Shown here one piece after another: positions 16,624 to 24,747 of a stretch of 64,000 bases of DNA; position 1 is the stretch's first letter, and the number at the start of each line of letters is the position of its first letter. Source of the stretch: an uncultured Pelagibacteraceae bacterium. Lineage in GTDB: Bacteria > Pseudomonadota > Alphaproteobacteria > Pelagibacterales > Pelagibacteraceae. The notes below the pieces were generated by a model. It saw only the letters and a list, made by a program, of their open reading frames with translations, had not been told where the DNA came from and made no database searches. The DNA is taken from assembly GCA_902540595.1 (NCBI GenBank), contig CACBNI010000004.1:1-64000 (forward strand), given 5' to 3'. A program made the translations under genes and the position numbers.

Positions 16624-17910
16624 ATGACAATTACATATTTAAAAAAATCACCAAAGACTTCGTCAACAGATGATACTAAAACCACAGGGATCGTTCAGGA
16701 TCTTTTAAAAGACTTAGACAATACTAAAGAACAAGGTTGTATTGATCTAACTAAAAAATTTGACAAATATAATGGTGAAATAGTTGTTTCAAAAGAAAGA
16801 ATTGAAGAAATAAAAAAATCCTTAGACCAAAAAACAAAAGATGATATTCAATTTTCATTTGATCGAGTTCGAAAGTTTGCTGAAGCTCAATTAAAAAACT
16901 ATGGCCAGGATTTTGAAGTTGAATTATCAAATGGCTTATTTGCTGGACAAAAATTGATACCCATAAATACAGCTGGTTGTTATATCCCTGGCGGTAGATA
17001 TGCTCACATAGCTTCTGCAGTGATGAGTGTTACCACTGCTAAAGTTGCTGGCGTAAAAAATATTGTTGCATGCAGTCCTCCTAAAGAGGGTGTGGGTGCT
17101 CATCCAACTATAGTTTATACCGCTGATTTATGTGGAGCAGATGTAATTTTAAATCTTGGTGGTGTTCCAGCTATTGCGGCAATGACAAACGGTTTATTTA
17201 ATAACCCCCCAGCGGATATTATTGTTGGACCAGGTAATCAGTTTGTGGCTGAAGCAAAAAGAATTTTATTTGGAAAAGTGGGTATTGATTTGTTTGCTGG
17301 ACCGACTGAAATTGGAATTATTGCTGATGCTAAAGCCGATCCAGAAATTGTAGCAGTTGATTTAGTTGGCCAAGCTGAACACGGTTATAATTCACCTTGT
17401 TGGTTGTATACAACTAGTAAAGAACTTGCAGAAAAAGTTATGAAAAGGGTTCCAGAGTTAATTGACGAACTTCCCGAAGTTCCAAGGCAAAGTGCAGATG
17501 CTGCTTGGAGAGATTATGGTGAAGTAATTTTATGTGATACCAACGAGGAAATGGTAAAAATTAGTGACGAGTACGCACCAGAACATTTAGAAGTTCAAAC
17601 AGAAAATTTAAAGTGGTTTCATGAAAGACTAACCAACTATGGATCATTGTTTGTTGGAGAAGAAACTACCGTTGCCTATGGAGATAAGTGTTCAGGAACA
17701 AATCATATTTTACCAACAAAGGGTGCAGGCAGATACACAGGTGGTTTATTTGTTGGAAAATTTATTAAAACCTTAAGTTTTCAAAGAATGACAAAACAAT
17801 CCACAGAATTAGTTGGTGCGGCGGCTGCAAGAATTTCCAGATACGAAGGCATGGAAGCTCATGCACGAACTGGTGATGTTAGACTAAAAAAATACGGATA
17901 TTCTAATTAA
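16624..17910 (+). CDS. hpsN: Histidinol-dehydrogenase-family enzyme, probable sulfopropanediol 3-dehydrogenase (HpsN)
   Basis: 428 aa. The HisD fold is clear: AGCYIPGGRY, VGPGNQFVAEAKR, AGPTEIGIIAD, QAEHGYNSP, and EYAPEHLEVQ with the zinc/base His. Several positions follow the pattern I associate with HpsN rather than biosynthetic HisD, including MTITYLKK at the start, GGRYAHIASAVMSVTTAKVAG and SGTNHILPT. HpsN oxidises (R)-2,3-dihydroxypropane-1-sulfonate to sulfolactate with two NAD. The gene is not in a his operon but beside pta, tauABC and an LDH2 dehydrogenase, which supports sulfonate use. It overlaps the convergent exporter gene by 8 nt. Confidence is high for the family and moderate for the substrate. 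Confidence 0.75.
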   Translation: MTITYLKKSPKTSSTDDTKTTGIVQDLLKDLDNTKEQGCIDLTKKFDKYNGEIVVSKERIEEIKKSLDQKTKDDIQFSFDRVRKFAEAQLKNYGQDFEVELSNGLFAGQKLIPINTAGCYIPGGRYAHIASAVMSVTTAKVAGVKNIVACSPPKEGVGAHPTIVYTADLCGADVILNLGGVPAIAAMTNGLFNNPPADIIVGPGNQFVAEAKRILFGKVGIDLFAGPTEIGIIADAKADPEIVAVDLVGQAEHGYNSPCWLYTTSKELAEKVMKRVPELIDELPEVPRQSADAAWRDYGEVILCDTNEEMVKISDEYAPEHLEVQTENLKWFHERLTNYGSLFVGEETTVAYGDKCSGTNHILPTKGAGRYTGGLFVGKFIKTLSFQRMTKQSTELVGAAAARISRYEGMEAHARTGDVRLKKYGYSN

Positions 17911-18511
17911 TAATTTGTATAAAAACTAAAAAAGTTAAAAGACTCATAAATATTATTATAAAAAAATTAATTATTTTCCATATTAGTTTATCTTGAGCGT
18001 GTTTAGAAAAAAAATTAGCAAGGTATCCTATTAAAAAAAAGAATAAAAAAGATGCAATTGATCCTCCAATTCCAAATAAAATTTTTTCATTTAGCAATAA
18101 ATTCTTAGAAAAATTTCCGAGAATGAATACTGTGTCTGAATACACATGTGGATTTAAGTATGTAAAACCTAATGTCTTTATAGCTATACTGTATTTGGAT
18201 ATATTATTTTGCTTATTAGCAAAATCTATTTTTAGGTTAAATACTTTTATTTTTGAATAAACAAAATGTAATAAAAAAATAATTAATAAAATATTAAGAA
18301 CTAATTCTATAACTGAAGTAAAATACTGAACAAAGTAATGAAAAAGAAATATTCCTAAAAAAATTAAAATTAGGTCAGATATTGAACATATCAAGCAAAC
18401 TAAGAAAATATGTTGTTTTTTTAATCCTTGCTCAATAACAAATATATTTTGTGCACCAATAGCCAATATTAAGCTTAATCCAGAAAAAAATCCTAAAATT
18501 AAAAATTCCAT
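17903..18511 (-). CDS. LysE-family amino acid exporter
   Basis: 202 aa membrane protein with six predicted helices. The N-terminal LSLILAIGAQNIFVIEQGL matches the LysE/ArgO signature, and YLNPHVYSDTVFILG matches the conserved NPH-Y block. It is probably an exporter of basic or other amino acids; the exact substrate is unknown. It is followed on the same strand, upstream, by the small HTH protein at 18536, a plausible regulator. Confidence 0.85.
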   Translation of the reverse strand: MEFLILGFFSGLSLILAIGAQNIFVIEQGLKKQHIFLVCLICSISDLILIFLGIFLFHYFVQYFTSVIELVLNILLIIFLLHFVYSKIKVFNLKIDFANKQNNISKYSIAIKTLGFTYLNPHVYSDTVFILGNFSKNLLLNEKILFGIGGSIASFLFFFLIGYLANFFSKHAQDKLIWKIINFFIIIFMSLLTFLVFIQIIN

Positions 18512-18535
18512 AGCTAATAGATTTTTATTTAAAAA

Positions 18536-19012
18536 TTACTCTTTTAAATTCAATAATTGATCTAATGCTTTATGTTTTTTTAAAGCTTGTAAAAATTTTG
18601 CAAGGTTAATTAATTCCCTTGTTGCAAAAGGTTTCATGATATCCTCAATTTTTTCAGTCGGTAGTAGACCTAATTTAGAAGTATAGGATACTAATTTCTT
18701 TTTTTTTAAAATTTCCACTTTTCTTCGAACAGTTTCTTTTGGAATATTTAAAATATTTGCAACTGCAAAAATAGTTAATTTTTTTTTGCTATATATCTCA
18801 TCTATTTTTTTTTGCCTTGTATTTTCCCAAACCGTATCCCAGTTGCTTCCTTGAAGTGTTTGTTGGACTAAATAATGTGAACCAATAGTTGATATAATGA
18901 TGAAGGACTCATAATCAATGCCAATCATTGATTTAACATCTATAAATTGTTGGTTACGAAAATTTATTAAGTGAAATAAAGTTTCACTGTAACTATCCAG
19001 ATTTTTTTTCAT
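18536..19012 (-). CDS. Small winged-helix DNA-binding protein
   Basis: 158 aa from the ATG at 19012 (the codon before it is TTG). An HTH lies near residues 83-110: LTIFAVANILNIPKETVRRKVEILKK, followed by a wing (KLVSYTSKLGLL). NIPKETVRRK is nearly identical to NIPKESVRRK in the double-HTH protein at 13712, pointing to common ancestry. The N-terminal 80 residues match no domain I know. It lies 24 bp upstream of the LysE exporter gene and may control it. Confidence 0.65.
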   Translation of the reverse strand: MKKNLDSYSETLFHLINFRNQQFIDVKSMIGIDYESFIIISTIGSHYLVQQTLQGSNWDTVWENTRQKKIDEIYSKKKLTIFAVANILNIPKETVRRKVEILKKKKLVSYTSKLGLLPTEKIEDIMKPFATRELINLAKFLQALKKHKALDQLLNLKE

Positions 19013-19022
19013 CAAAAAAAAA

Positions 19023-19433
19023 TTATTCTGAATTTGCTGTAAGTGTTTTGATTTCTAAAATATTTTCGTTTGGATCTTTAACAAAGAAAGTTTCTTGCTC
19101 ATATTTTGTCCCCTTAAATCTCAAATAAGGTTCGTCATAATATTTTGTTCCACTATCTTTTAATCTTTGTTTTAAACTATCAAAATCTTTTCTGGATAAA
19201 TGTACTCCAAAATGAGGAACGGAAACATTGCCCATATCTACATCATGTCTTTCACTATCTAATTTGTGCTCACTTTTGTGAAGCGTTAATTCATTTCCCC
19301 AAAAATCAACATCTGCCCATTCCTGAGCTGAATTATCTAATCTACATCCTAAAGTTTCACTGTAAAATTTTTTCGCTATCTCTAAATCTCCACATGGGAT
19401 TGCTAAATGAAAGCAGTTAGTATTTTTGTACAT
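19023..19433 (-). CDS. Glyoxalase/VOC family protein
   Basis: 136 aa with one vicinal-oxygen-chelate module pair. FHLAIPCGDLEIAKKFYSETLGC carries the first metal His, VPHFGVHLSRKDF the second, and KDPNENILEIKTL ends with the expected metal Glu. Members range from dioxygenases to resistance proteins, so the substrate is open. Start MYKNTNCFH lies 68 bp from the divergent cysE. Confidence 0.8.
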   Translation of the reverse strand: MYKNTNCFHLAIPCGDLEIAKKFYSETLGCRLDNSAQEWADVDFWGNELTLHKSEHKLDSERHDVDMGNVSVPHFGVHLSRKDFDSLKQRLKDSGTKYYDEPYLRFKGTKYEQETFFVKDPNENILEIKTLTANSE

Positions 19434-19501
19434 AAATTGTCCTTTTATTACTGAATATAATCACTATATAACTTGTATTTTTAAATTCAACTAGCATAAA
19501 T

Positions 19502-20080
19502 ATGAATGACTTTTTACAATCAATAATTGACCGAGATCCTGCGGCTAAATCAAAATTAAGTTTAATTTTAACTTATCCAGGTGTGAAGGCAGTTTTTTTT
19601 CATAGGCTAGCTAATTTTTTCAGTACTGCAAAATTTGATTTGATTGCAAGAATCATTTCACAATTTTCAAGATTCTTAACTGGAATTGAAATTCATCCTA
19701 AAGCAAAAATAGGAAAAAATTTATTTATTGATCATGGGATGGGAGTTGTTATTGGAGAAACTTCTGAAGTTGGAGATAACGTCACAATTTATCATATGGT
19801 AACTTTAGGAGGAATAGCTCCATCTATAAATTCAGATAATCAAAGAAATGTTAAACGTCATCCAACAATTGAAAATGAAGTTGTTATAGGTTCAGGTGCT
19901 CAAGTATTAGGTCCAGTGACTGTTGGATGTTGTGCAAAAATTGGAGCAAATGCTGTTATTACAAAAGATGTTCCAGAAAAAGCTGTGATGGTTGGTATAC
20001 CTGCTAAAAATGTTGGTATCGCTGATAGTGAATTTAAACCTTATGGTATTACCCCTGATAGTGATAAAAAATCAGAATAA
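19502..20080 (+). CDS. cysE: Serine O-acetyltransferase
   Basis: 192 aa, the short form. It has [16 protein letters not shown], then a left-handed hexapeptide-repeat barrel ([30 protein letters not shown]). It makes O-acetylserine for cysteine synthesis. The stop and the next ATG share a nucleotide (TAATG), so it is coupled to cysK. Confidence 0.93.
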   Translation: MNDFLQSIIDRDPAAKSKLSLILTYPGVKAVFFHRLANFFSTAKFDLIARIISQFSRFLTGIEIHPKAKIGKNLFIDHGMGVVIGETSEVGDNVTIYHMVTLGGIAPSINSDNQRNVKRHPTIENEVVIGSGAQVLGPVTVGCCAKIGANAVITKDVPEKAVMVGIPAKNVGIADSEFKPYGITPDSDKKSE

Positions 20081-21081
20081 TGAATGAAATTCAAAATGAT
20101 TTTATTTCTGGAATTGGAAATACTCCTTTAATAAAATTAAGAGCTGCATCAGAAATTACTGGTTGTGATATTTTTGGAAAAGCAGAATTTTTAAATCCCG
20201 GTGGCTCTGTTAAAGATCGAGCTGCACTTGCTCTAATTAAAGACGCCCAAGAGAAAAAATTAATTGCTAAAGGTGGAACAGTTGTTGAGGGTACCGCAGG
20301 AAATACTGGAATTGGACTAGGTCTATTGGGAAATTCATTAGGATACAAAACAATTATAGTAATGAATGATAATCAAACCCAAGAGAAAAAAGATCTTTTA
20401 AGAAATTTAGGTGCAGAATTAAAATTAGTTCCAGCTAAACCTTATAAAGATGATAACAACTTTGTTAAAGTTGCAGCAAGGCTAGCTGATGAACTTAGAC
20501 CGACAAATAATAATGGAGTAATTTGGGCTAACCAATTTGATAACATTGCAAACGCAAAAGGCCATTATGAAGGAACGGGCAAAGAAATTTGGGATCAAAC
20601 CGAAGGTAAGGTTGATGGATTTGTATGTTCTTCAGGAACTGGTGGAACAATTTCAGGGGTCAGTAATGCTCTTAAAGAAAAAAATAAAGATATAAAGATT
20701 TTTCTATCTGATCCAAAAGGTTCTGCACTTTATAATTATATAAAAAATGGAGAATTAAAATCTGAGGGTGGTTCTATAACAGAAGGTATAGGATCAAGTA
20801 GGATAACAGCAAATTTTAAAGATGCTAAAATAGATGATGCGTATTCAATTGACGACAAAGAGGCATTACCAATTCTCTATGATTTAATTCAAAATGAAGG
20901 ATTAAGCTTAGGAACTAGCTGTGGGATTAATATTGCAGGAGCTATTAGAATGGGTAAAGAATTAGGACCAGGAAAAACAATTGTTACTATTCTTTGTGAT
21001 AGAAGCGATAAATACGCTACTAAAATGTTCAATAAAAAGTTCTTAGAAGAAAAAGGATTGCCAATACCTAATTGGTTTTAA
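20080..21081 (+). CDS. cysK: Cysteine synthase (O-acetylserine sulfhydrylase family)
   Basis: 333 aa PLP beta-family enzyme. GNTPLIKL is near the N-terminus, NPGGSVKDR has the PLP Lys, EGTAGNTGIGLG is the substrate loop, SSGTGGTISG is the phosphate loop, and GTSCGINIAGA is near the C-terminus. Together with cysE it fixes sulfide into cysteine. Sulfide could come from methanethiol oxidase (60707-62062). Its stop overlaps the stop of the convergent membrane-protein gene through a shared TTAA. Confidence 0.9.
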   Translation: MNEIQNDFISGIGNTPLIKLRAASEITGCDIFGKAEFLNPGGSVKDRAALALIKDAQEKKLIAKGGTVVEGTAGNTGIGLGLLGNSLGYKTIIVMNDNQTQEKKDLLRNLGAELKLVPAKPYKDDNNFVKVAARLADELRPTNNNGVIWANQFDNIANAKGHYEGTGKEIWDQTEGKVDGFVCSSGTGGTISGVSNALKEKNKDIKIFLSDPKGSALYNYIKNGELKSEGGSITEGIGSSRITANFKDAKIDDAYSIDDKEALPILYDLIQNEGLSLGTSCGINIAGAIRMGKELGPGKTIVTILCDRSDKYATKMFNKKFLEEKGLPIPNWF

Positions 21082-21494
21082 ACATAAATTTTATCAGCTA
21101 ATCCGTAGCAAAGAACACCGCTTAATATTGTAAGCACTAACGGAGCATAAATTGCTTCATCTGAAGTTTTATCAGTGTGACCAAGTTTATTTATTTTGGT
21201 ACTATAAAAACCAACAATAAAAGCACATAAGTTTTGTAAGAAAATTACATTAAAGAAACCCCAAGTAGCTTCCAAGCCGTTAGGTCTTATAAAGCCAACA
21301 TAGATTGCCATTAAAGTTGAACCGATAAATATAGATCCAAAAAATCTAACTACACCGGCACCTGTAGCATCCATGCCATATTGATCTAAAAAAGATTGAG
21401 TTTGGAAAACACATCTAAATCCATAATAAGCAAAGCCTATAAAATGAATTAAAAAAAGAATTAAATAAAAAACTCCATTAAATTTTTCAACCAT
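21078..21494 (-). CDS. Four-helix membrane protein, unknown
   Basis: 138 aa with four hydrophobic segments (about residues 8-28, 45-65, 78-98 and 115-134) and little else. I recognise no family signature. It is convergent with cysK, sharing stop-codon bases, and divergent from the small-protein operon starting at 21691. Confidence 0.6.
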   Translation of the reverse strand: MVEKFNGVFYLILFLIHFIGFAYYGFRCVFQTQSFLDQYGMDATGAGVVRFFGSIFIGSTLMAIYVGFIRPNGLEATWGFFNVIFLQNLCAFIVGFYSTKINKLGHTDKTSDEAIYAPLVLTILSGVLCYGLADKIYV

Positions 21495-21593
21495 GGTTTA
21501 CAATATCAAAAATAAGTTTTGAATACACTTTATTTTTTGCGAAAATAAATCAAATTTCAATTGTGAGTTGATGAAGGTTTTGCATATTTAATA

Positions 21594-21629
21594 TACACAT
21601 TTGACGCATGACGTTTTAATGAATGTGTA
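21594..21629. promoter_or_regulatory. Inverted repeat and possible promoter upstream of the small-protein operon
   Basis: The 196-bp gap before 21691 contains TACACATT (21594-21601) and its exact inverse AATGTGTA (21622-21629). Between and beside them are TTGACG (21601-21606), a good -35 match, and the repeated TGACG/GACGT. The arrangement suggests a regulated promoter, with the repeat arms flanking the -35 element. No -10 element stands out. Confidence 0.4.
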
Positions 21630-21690
21630 ACAGTATTAAACTAAAAATAAATTAATTTTAAAAAAATTTAAAAAAAATTAAAGGAAAACT

Positions 21691-22074
21691 ATGGACGCAA
21701 AAGAGCAAACTAAAAAAGCATATGAACTATTTGGTTCTGGAGATATGGAAACATTTTTTAAAGATATAATCGATGATGAAGTCGTTTGGACATTTCCAGG
21801 CAAAGAAGGTGTACATCCACTTTCTGGAGTTCACAAAGGAAAACAAGCTATGATGGCTGCAATGTCCAAAATCCCAGCTACTTGGCCAAATTTCCATTTA
21901 AAAGTTTTAGATATGATAAGTGAAGGTAATAAAGTATTCGCAAGAGTTCATGCAACTGCGGATAACATGGATACTATGTTTGGTCACTATTTTGAAGTGA
22001 GTGACGAGGGAAAAACAAAAGTTATGATGACCTTTGATGATACACTTAGCATGTTCAATGCAATGAAGAAGTAA
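21691..22074 (+). CDS. NTF2/SnoaL-like small protein
   Basis: 127 aa, SnoaL-like fold: a helical start (EQTKKAYELFGSGDMETFF), DDEVVWTFPGKEGVHPLSGVHKGKQA, and a final strand with KVMMTFDDTLSMF. Such proteins are small cone-shaped barrels that bind or convert a small ligand. It is first gene of the run of ten small genes and has a Shine-Dalgarno (AAAGGA). The function in this cluster is unknown. Confidence 0.75.
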   Translation: MDAKEQTKKAYELFGSGDMETFFKDIIDDEVVWTFPGKEGVHPLSGVHKGKQAMMAAMSKIPATWPNFHLKVLDMISEGNKVFARVHATADNMDTMFGHYFEVSDEGKTKVMMTFDDTLSMFNAMKK

Positions 22075-22082
22075 AGAACAAT

Positions 22083-22412
22083 ATGTCAATTTTAGAAAAA
22101 CTAAATAAAGTCATCATGGAAAAAGATGGTGCGGCAGCAGCTGAGATATTTCATGATGATTATAAGAGGTATTCTCATCTTCAAGGAACCTATACCGAAA
22201 GTGGAAAAACAGGAATGATTGAGGCAATTAATAAAGGCTTCATGAAAGTTGATAAATATAGAATTTTATATGAAAACGATGAAATAGGTTTTGATCATTC
22301 TATTGTTACTTATGCCGAGGATGGAAACAAAGAAGCTTTAATGTGTTACTGGAAATTTAAAGATGGCAAAATTATAGAATTAGAAACTGGAGCTACAAAA
22401 TTACCACAGTAA
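22083..22412 (+). CDS. NTF2-like small protein, paralogue of 24748-25068
   Basis: 109 aa. It begins MSILEKLNKVIMEKDGAAAAEIFHDDYK and ends YKFKDGK-type sequence with LETGATKLP. The protein at 24748 shares MSILEK, HDD, YENDE-G, H-VT and LETGAT-P across its whole length, so they are paralogues bracketing the cluster. The fold is consistent with NTF2-like ligand-binding proteins. It starts 8 nt after the previous stop. Confidence 0.7.
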   Translation: MSILEKLNKVIMEKDGAAAAEIFHDDYKRYSHLQGTYTESGKTGMIEAINKGFMKVDKYRILYENDEIGFDHSIVTYAEDGNKEALMCYWKFKDGKIIELETGATKLPQ

Positions 22413-22434
22413 TTAATAAAAGGAGGAGATATAT

Positions 22435-22785
22435 ATGAGCAGTATAGAAGTTAAAACTTTTGATAAAGCAGATGAAGTGGTTGATAAGTTTAATAACGCT
22501 AAAATAGAAGCGGTTAAAGTTGGCGGTCAAAGGGTAGTCAGATTACATTTAAAACCAGGGTGGAGATGGTCCACAGATGTTAAGCCACATATTGGAACTG
22601 ATAGTTGTCAGGCAAATCATATAGGAATAATCACCAAAGGTACTGTTTTTGCAAAACATGATGATGGAACAGAGATTAGTTATACTGCTGGAGATTCTTA
22701 TTCTGTCAAGCCGGGCCATGACGCTTGGGTTGTTGGTGACGAACCTGTTGAAGCATACGAATTTGCAGGAGTTTGGGGCGAATAA
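22435..22785 (+). CDS. Cupin-domain protein
   Basis: 116 aa single cupin. The first motif region holds HLKPGWRWSTDVKPHIGTDSC, and the second PGHDAWVVGDEPVEAYEF. His residues in both are placed to bind a metal. It has a very strong ribosome-binding site (AAAGGAGGAG). Its stop overlaps the ATG of the next gene by one base. Cupins of this size are either sensors or small enzymes; no substrate is indicated. Confidence 0.8.
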   Translation: MSSIEVKTFDKADEVVDKFNNAKIEAVKVGGQRVVRLHLKPGWRWSTDVKPHIGTDSCQANHIGIITKGTVFAKHDDGTEISYTAGDSYSVKPGHDAWVVGDEPVEAYEFAGVWGE

Positions 22786-23054
22786 TGGTAAAAATTATTG
22801 GTAACTTTGAGGTTAATGATTGGGTTCATTGGAAAAAAATGTTTGACCAACATTCTAATGCAAGAGAAGCCGCAGGAATTAAGACAATTTATGTTGGAAA
22901 TGAAATAGAAAATACAAATAAAGTACATATCATAATGGAAACACCTGCAGCAGATACAATGCAAAAATTTATGCAAGATCCTGAAAATGCTAAAGTAATT
23001 GAACAATCAGGACACAAACAAGAAACGACAGTAATGAGCATTTGCTCTGACTAA
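22785..23054 (+). CDS. Small alpha/beta protein, possibly ABM (dimeric barrel) fold
   Basis: 89 aa from the ATG at 22785, which overlaps the cupin stop; a TTG at 22773 is rejected. The sequence alternates strand and helix (VKIIGNFEVNDWVHWKKMFDQ, TIYVGNEIENTNKVHIIME, TMQKFMQDPENAKVIEQSG), as in dimeric ferredoxin-like proteins. No catalytic signature is recognised. It belongs to the ten-gene run. Confidence 0.6.
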   Translation: MVKIIGNFEVNDWVHWKKMFDQHSNAREAAGIKTIYVGNEIENTNKVHIIMETPAADTMQKFMQDPENAKVIEQSGHKQETTVMSICSD

Positions 23055-23075
23055 ACAACAAAAAAAGGAGAAAAA

Positions 23076-23363
23076 ATGAAATACTATATGGTAACTCACA
23101 CTTTCAAATCGAAAGAAATGAAAGACAAATTTAACGAGGTTACAGGAGGCATGTCCAGAGAAGATATGATTAAATCTTCCACTAGTGATAAAGCAAAATG
23201 CCAAATGACATATTTCACCCCGGGTGATACTATGACAATGTTTTGTCATTGGATGGCAGAAAGTACTGATGCTATTAATGAACAGCTTTCTCAGATGAAT
23301 GATTTTTTTGAACCTCACCAATTTACTGAGGTTAAAGAAGAAGTTTTTGATTTCAACAAATAA
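23076..23363 (+). CDS. Small alpha/beta protein, DUF3303-like
   Basis: 95 aa starting MKYYMVTHTFKSKEMKDKF, then helix and strands with CQMTYFTPGDTMTMFCHWMAES and a helical LSQMNDFFEPHQF. The layout resembles DUF3303 and ABM-type dimeric alpha/beta proteins. A strong Shine-Dalgarno (AAAAGGAG) precedes the ATG. Function unknown. Confidence 0.6.
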   Translation: MKYYMVTHTFKSKEMKDKFNEVTGGMSREDMIKSSTSDKAKCQMTYFTPGDTMTMFCHWMAESTDAINEQLSQMNDFFEPHQFTEVKEEVFDFNK

Positions 23364-23371
23364 GAGGTAAA

Positions 23372-23845
23372 ATGAAAAAAACAATATTAACATTAATAAT
23401 TTCACTATTAACAACCTACTCTTTAGCTGAAACAGGTAAATTTAATGCCTCTGGAGCTGGGTCTTGGGCTACAAATATTATGAATGCTGGTAACGGAAAT
23501 ATGAGTATTACTTATGATGGTAATGCTGGACTTTCAGATAAAGAAGGAAGTATTTTTGATAAGTCTACAATGCACTGTATTGGAGGTTTAACTTTAGTTG
23601 CGGGTAAATTTGATGATGAGACGGGTATGTGTACTTTTTACTTAATGGATGGTGAGAAGGTTTTCATTAATTACAAAGGTAAAGGAACTGGTGGCCAAGG
23701 TGGGTCTGGAGATTTTGTAATTGTTGGTGGAACTGGAAAATATGAAACAATATCAGGAACTGGTTTTTCTAGTAGACAAAATATAAAAGGTAAAGCTGGA
23801 ATGGCTCATTCACTAAATCAAATGAGTGGAAGTTATACTTATTAA
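23372..23845 (+). CDS. Secreted small beta-barrel-like protein
   Basis: 157 aa with a signal peptide of about 19 residues (KKTILTLIISLLTTYSLA-ET). The mature part is Gly-rich and predicted all-beta. GSGDFVIVGGTGKYETISG resembles the core strand motif of allene-oxide-cyclase/dirigent-like barrels. Two Cys in the middle (MHCIGG, GMCTF) could form a disulfide in the periplasm. It is the only exported product of the ten-gene run, so the system may work on both sides of the inner membrane. No enzyme activity can be claimed. Confidence 0.65.
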   Translation: MKKTILTLIISLLTTYSLAETGKFNASGAGSWATNIMNAGNGNMSITYDGNAGLSDKEGSIFDKSTMHCIGGLTLVAGKFDDETGMCTFYLMDGEKVFINYKGKGTGGQGGSGDFVIVGGTGKYETISGTGFSSRQNIKGKAGMAHSLNQMSGSYTY

Positions 23846-23862
23846 ATAACAAAGGAGAAAAA

Positions 23863-24153
23863 ATGGAAAAAGAAATGTTAGCTATCTTAAGCTTAAAAGA
23901 AGGAAAGTTTGATACTTTTATGAGTTGGATGGCATCTGAGGAAGGAATGGGTGTTAGAAAAAGTGTAGCCTATCCAGAAAAAACTATTCCAGGAATTAAA
24001 CCGGATAAAAGTGGGGTAATGTTTAAAGTTTCAGTTCACAATGAAGCGGGTATGAAAGAATTTGTTGCTGGGAATAATTCAATAGCAAAATCAATTTACG
24101 CAGAATGTGTAGCTGGTGTAAAACTTTATGAATTGACAAAAGTAGATATCTAA
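23863..24153 (+). CDS. Small alpha/beta protein, ABM-like
   Basis: 96 aa: strand (EMLAILSLKEG), helix (FDTFMSWMAS), strand (GVMFKVSVHNEAG), helix (MKEFVAGNNSIAKSIYAE), and a final strand. The alternation and size fit the dimeric alpha/beta-barrel superfamily. Shine-Dalgarno AAAGGAG. Unknown function; member of the ten-gene run. Confidence 0.6.
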   Translation: MEKEMLAILSLKEGKFDTFMSWMASEEGMGVRKSVAYPEKTIPGIKPDKSGVMFKVSVHNEAGMKEFVAGNNSIAKSIYAECVAGVKLYELTKVDI

Positions 24154-24170
24154 TTAGGAGAATAAATAAT

Positions 24171-24452
24171 ATGAGTATAATGGTTAGATATGCTCCAAAA
24201 TCTATGACTGCAGAGCAATATGATGCAATCGTAAAAAAAGAATATGAGTTAGGAATACATCCTCACAAAGGATTAGATTTTGAAGTATGCTTTGGTGAAG
24301 GAGATCAAATGAAGGTTTCAGTGGTTTACGATACAATGGAGTCTTTTGAAGATCATGGAAAAAAATTAGGTCCTATATTAGAAGAAATGGGTATTGATCC
24401 AGGAGAACCTCAAATTTTTCCAGTTCATAATACTATTCACAGAGGTGAATAG
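24171..24452 (+). CDS. Small alpha/beta protein, ABM-like
   Basis: 93 aa. SIMVRYAPKSMTAEQYDAIV is a typical opening of ABM-like proteins that bind or oxidise small substrates. It is followed by KVSVVYDTMESFEDHGKKLGPIL. The C-terminus is polar (IFPVHNTIHRGE). The next gene starts 2 nt after the stop. Shine-Dalgarno TTAGGAG. Unknown function. Confidence 0.6.
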   Translation: MSIMVRYAPKSMTAEQYDAIVKKEYELGIHPHKGLDFEVCFGEGDQMKVSVVYDTMESFEDHGKKLGPILEEMGIDPGEPQIFPVHNTIHRGE

Positions 24453-24454
24453 AT

Positions 24455-24745
24455 ATGCAGGCAGGTTTTGTTATTTTTAACATTGATGTAACAAATCCAG
24501 AAGACTACAATGAGTATATTACTAAAGTGAAGCCAATTGTTGAAAAGTTTGGTGGAGAGTACATTGTTAGAAGTGGAACAAATCAAGTTGTAGAAGGAAA
24601 TTGGCAATATAGCAGAACTATTGTATTAAAGTTTCCCTCTTACGAAAAAGCATTGGAGTGGTACAATTCAGAAGAATATCAACCAATTAAACAAATCCGA
24701 TTAGATAACGCAATTTCTAACGGAATAATAATACAAGGAGCATAA
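24455..24745 (+). CDS. DUF1330-family protein
   Basis: 96 aa. GFVIFNIDVTNPEDYNEYITKV, FGGEYIVRSGTNQVVEG and the near C-terminal FPSYEKALEWYNSEEYQPI are the conserved DUF1330 pattern (dimeric alpha/beta fold). DUF1330 proteins have no settled function. It is sandwiched between genes 2 nt away on each side within the ten-gene run. Confidence 0.85.
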   Translation: MQAGFVIFNIDVTNPEDYNEYITKVKPIVEKFGGEYIVRSGTNQVVEGNWQYSRTIVLKFPSYEKALEWYNSEEYQPIKQIRLDNAISNGIIIQGA

Positions 24746-24747
24746 AA

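Noticed and set aside
16624..17910. Biosynthetic histidinol dehydrogenase (hisD)
   Set aside because: No his operon nearby, HpsN-like sequence blocks and sulfonate context favour HpsN; not excluded without a tree.
22698..23414. Minus-strand open frames opposite the small-protein operon
   Set aside because: They are Cys/Phe-rich reverse translations of well-supported plus-strand genes with good Shine-Dalgarno sites.
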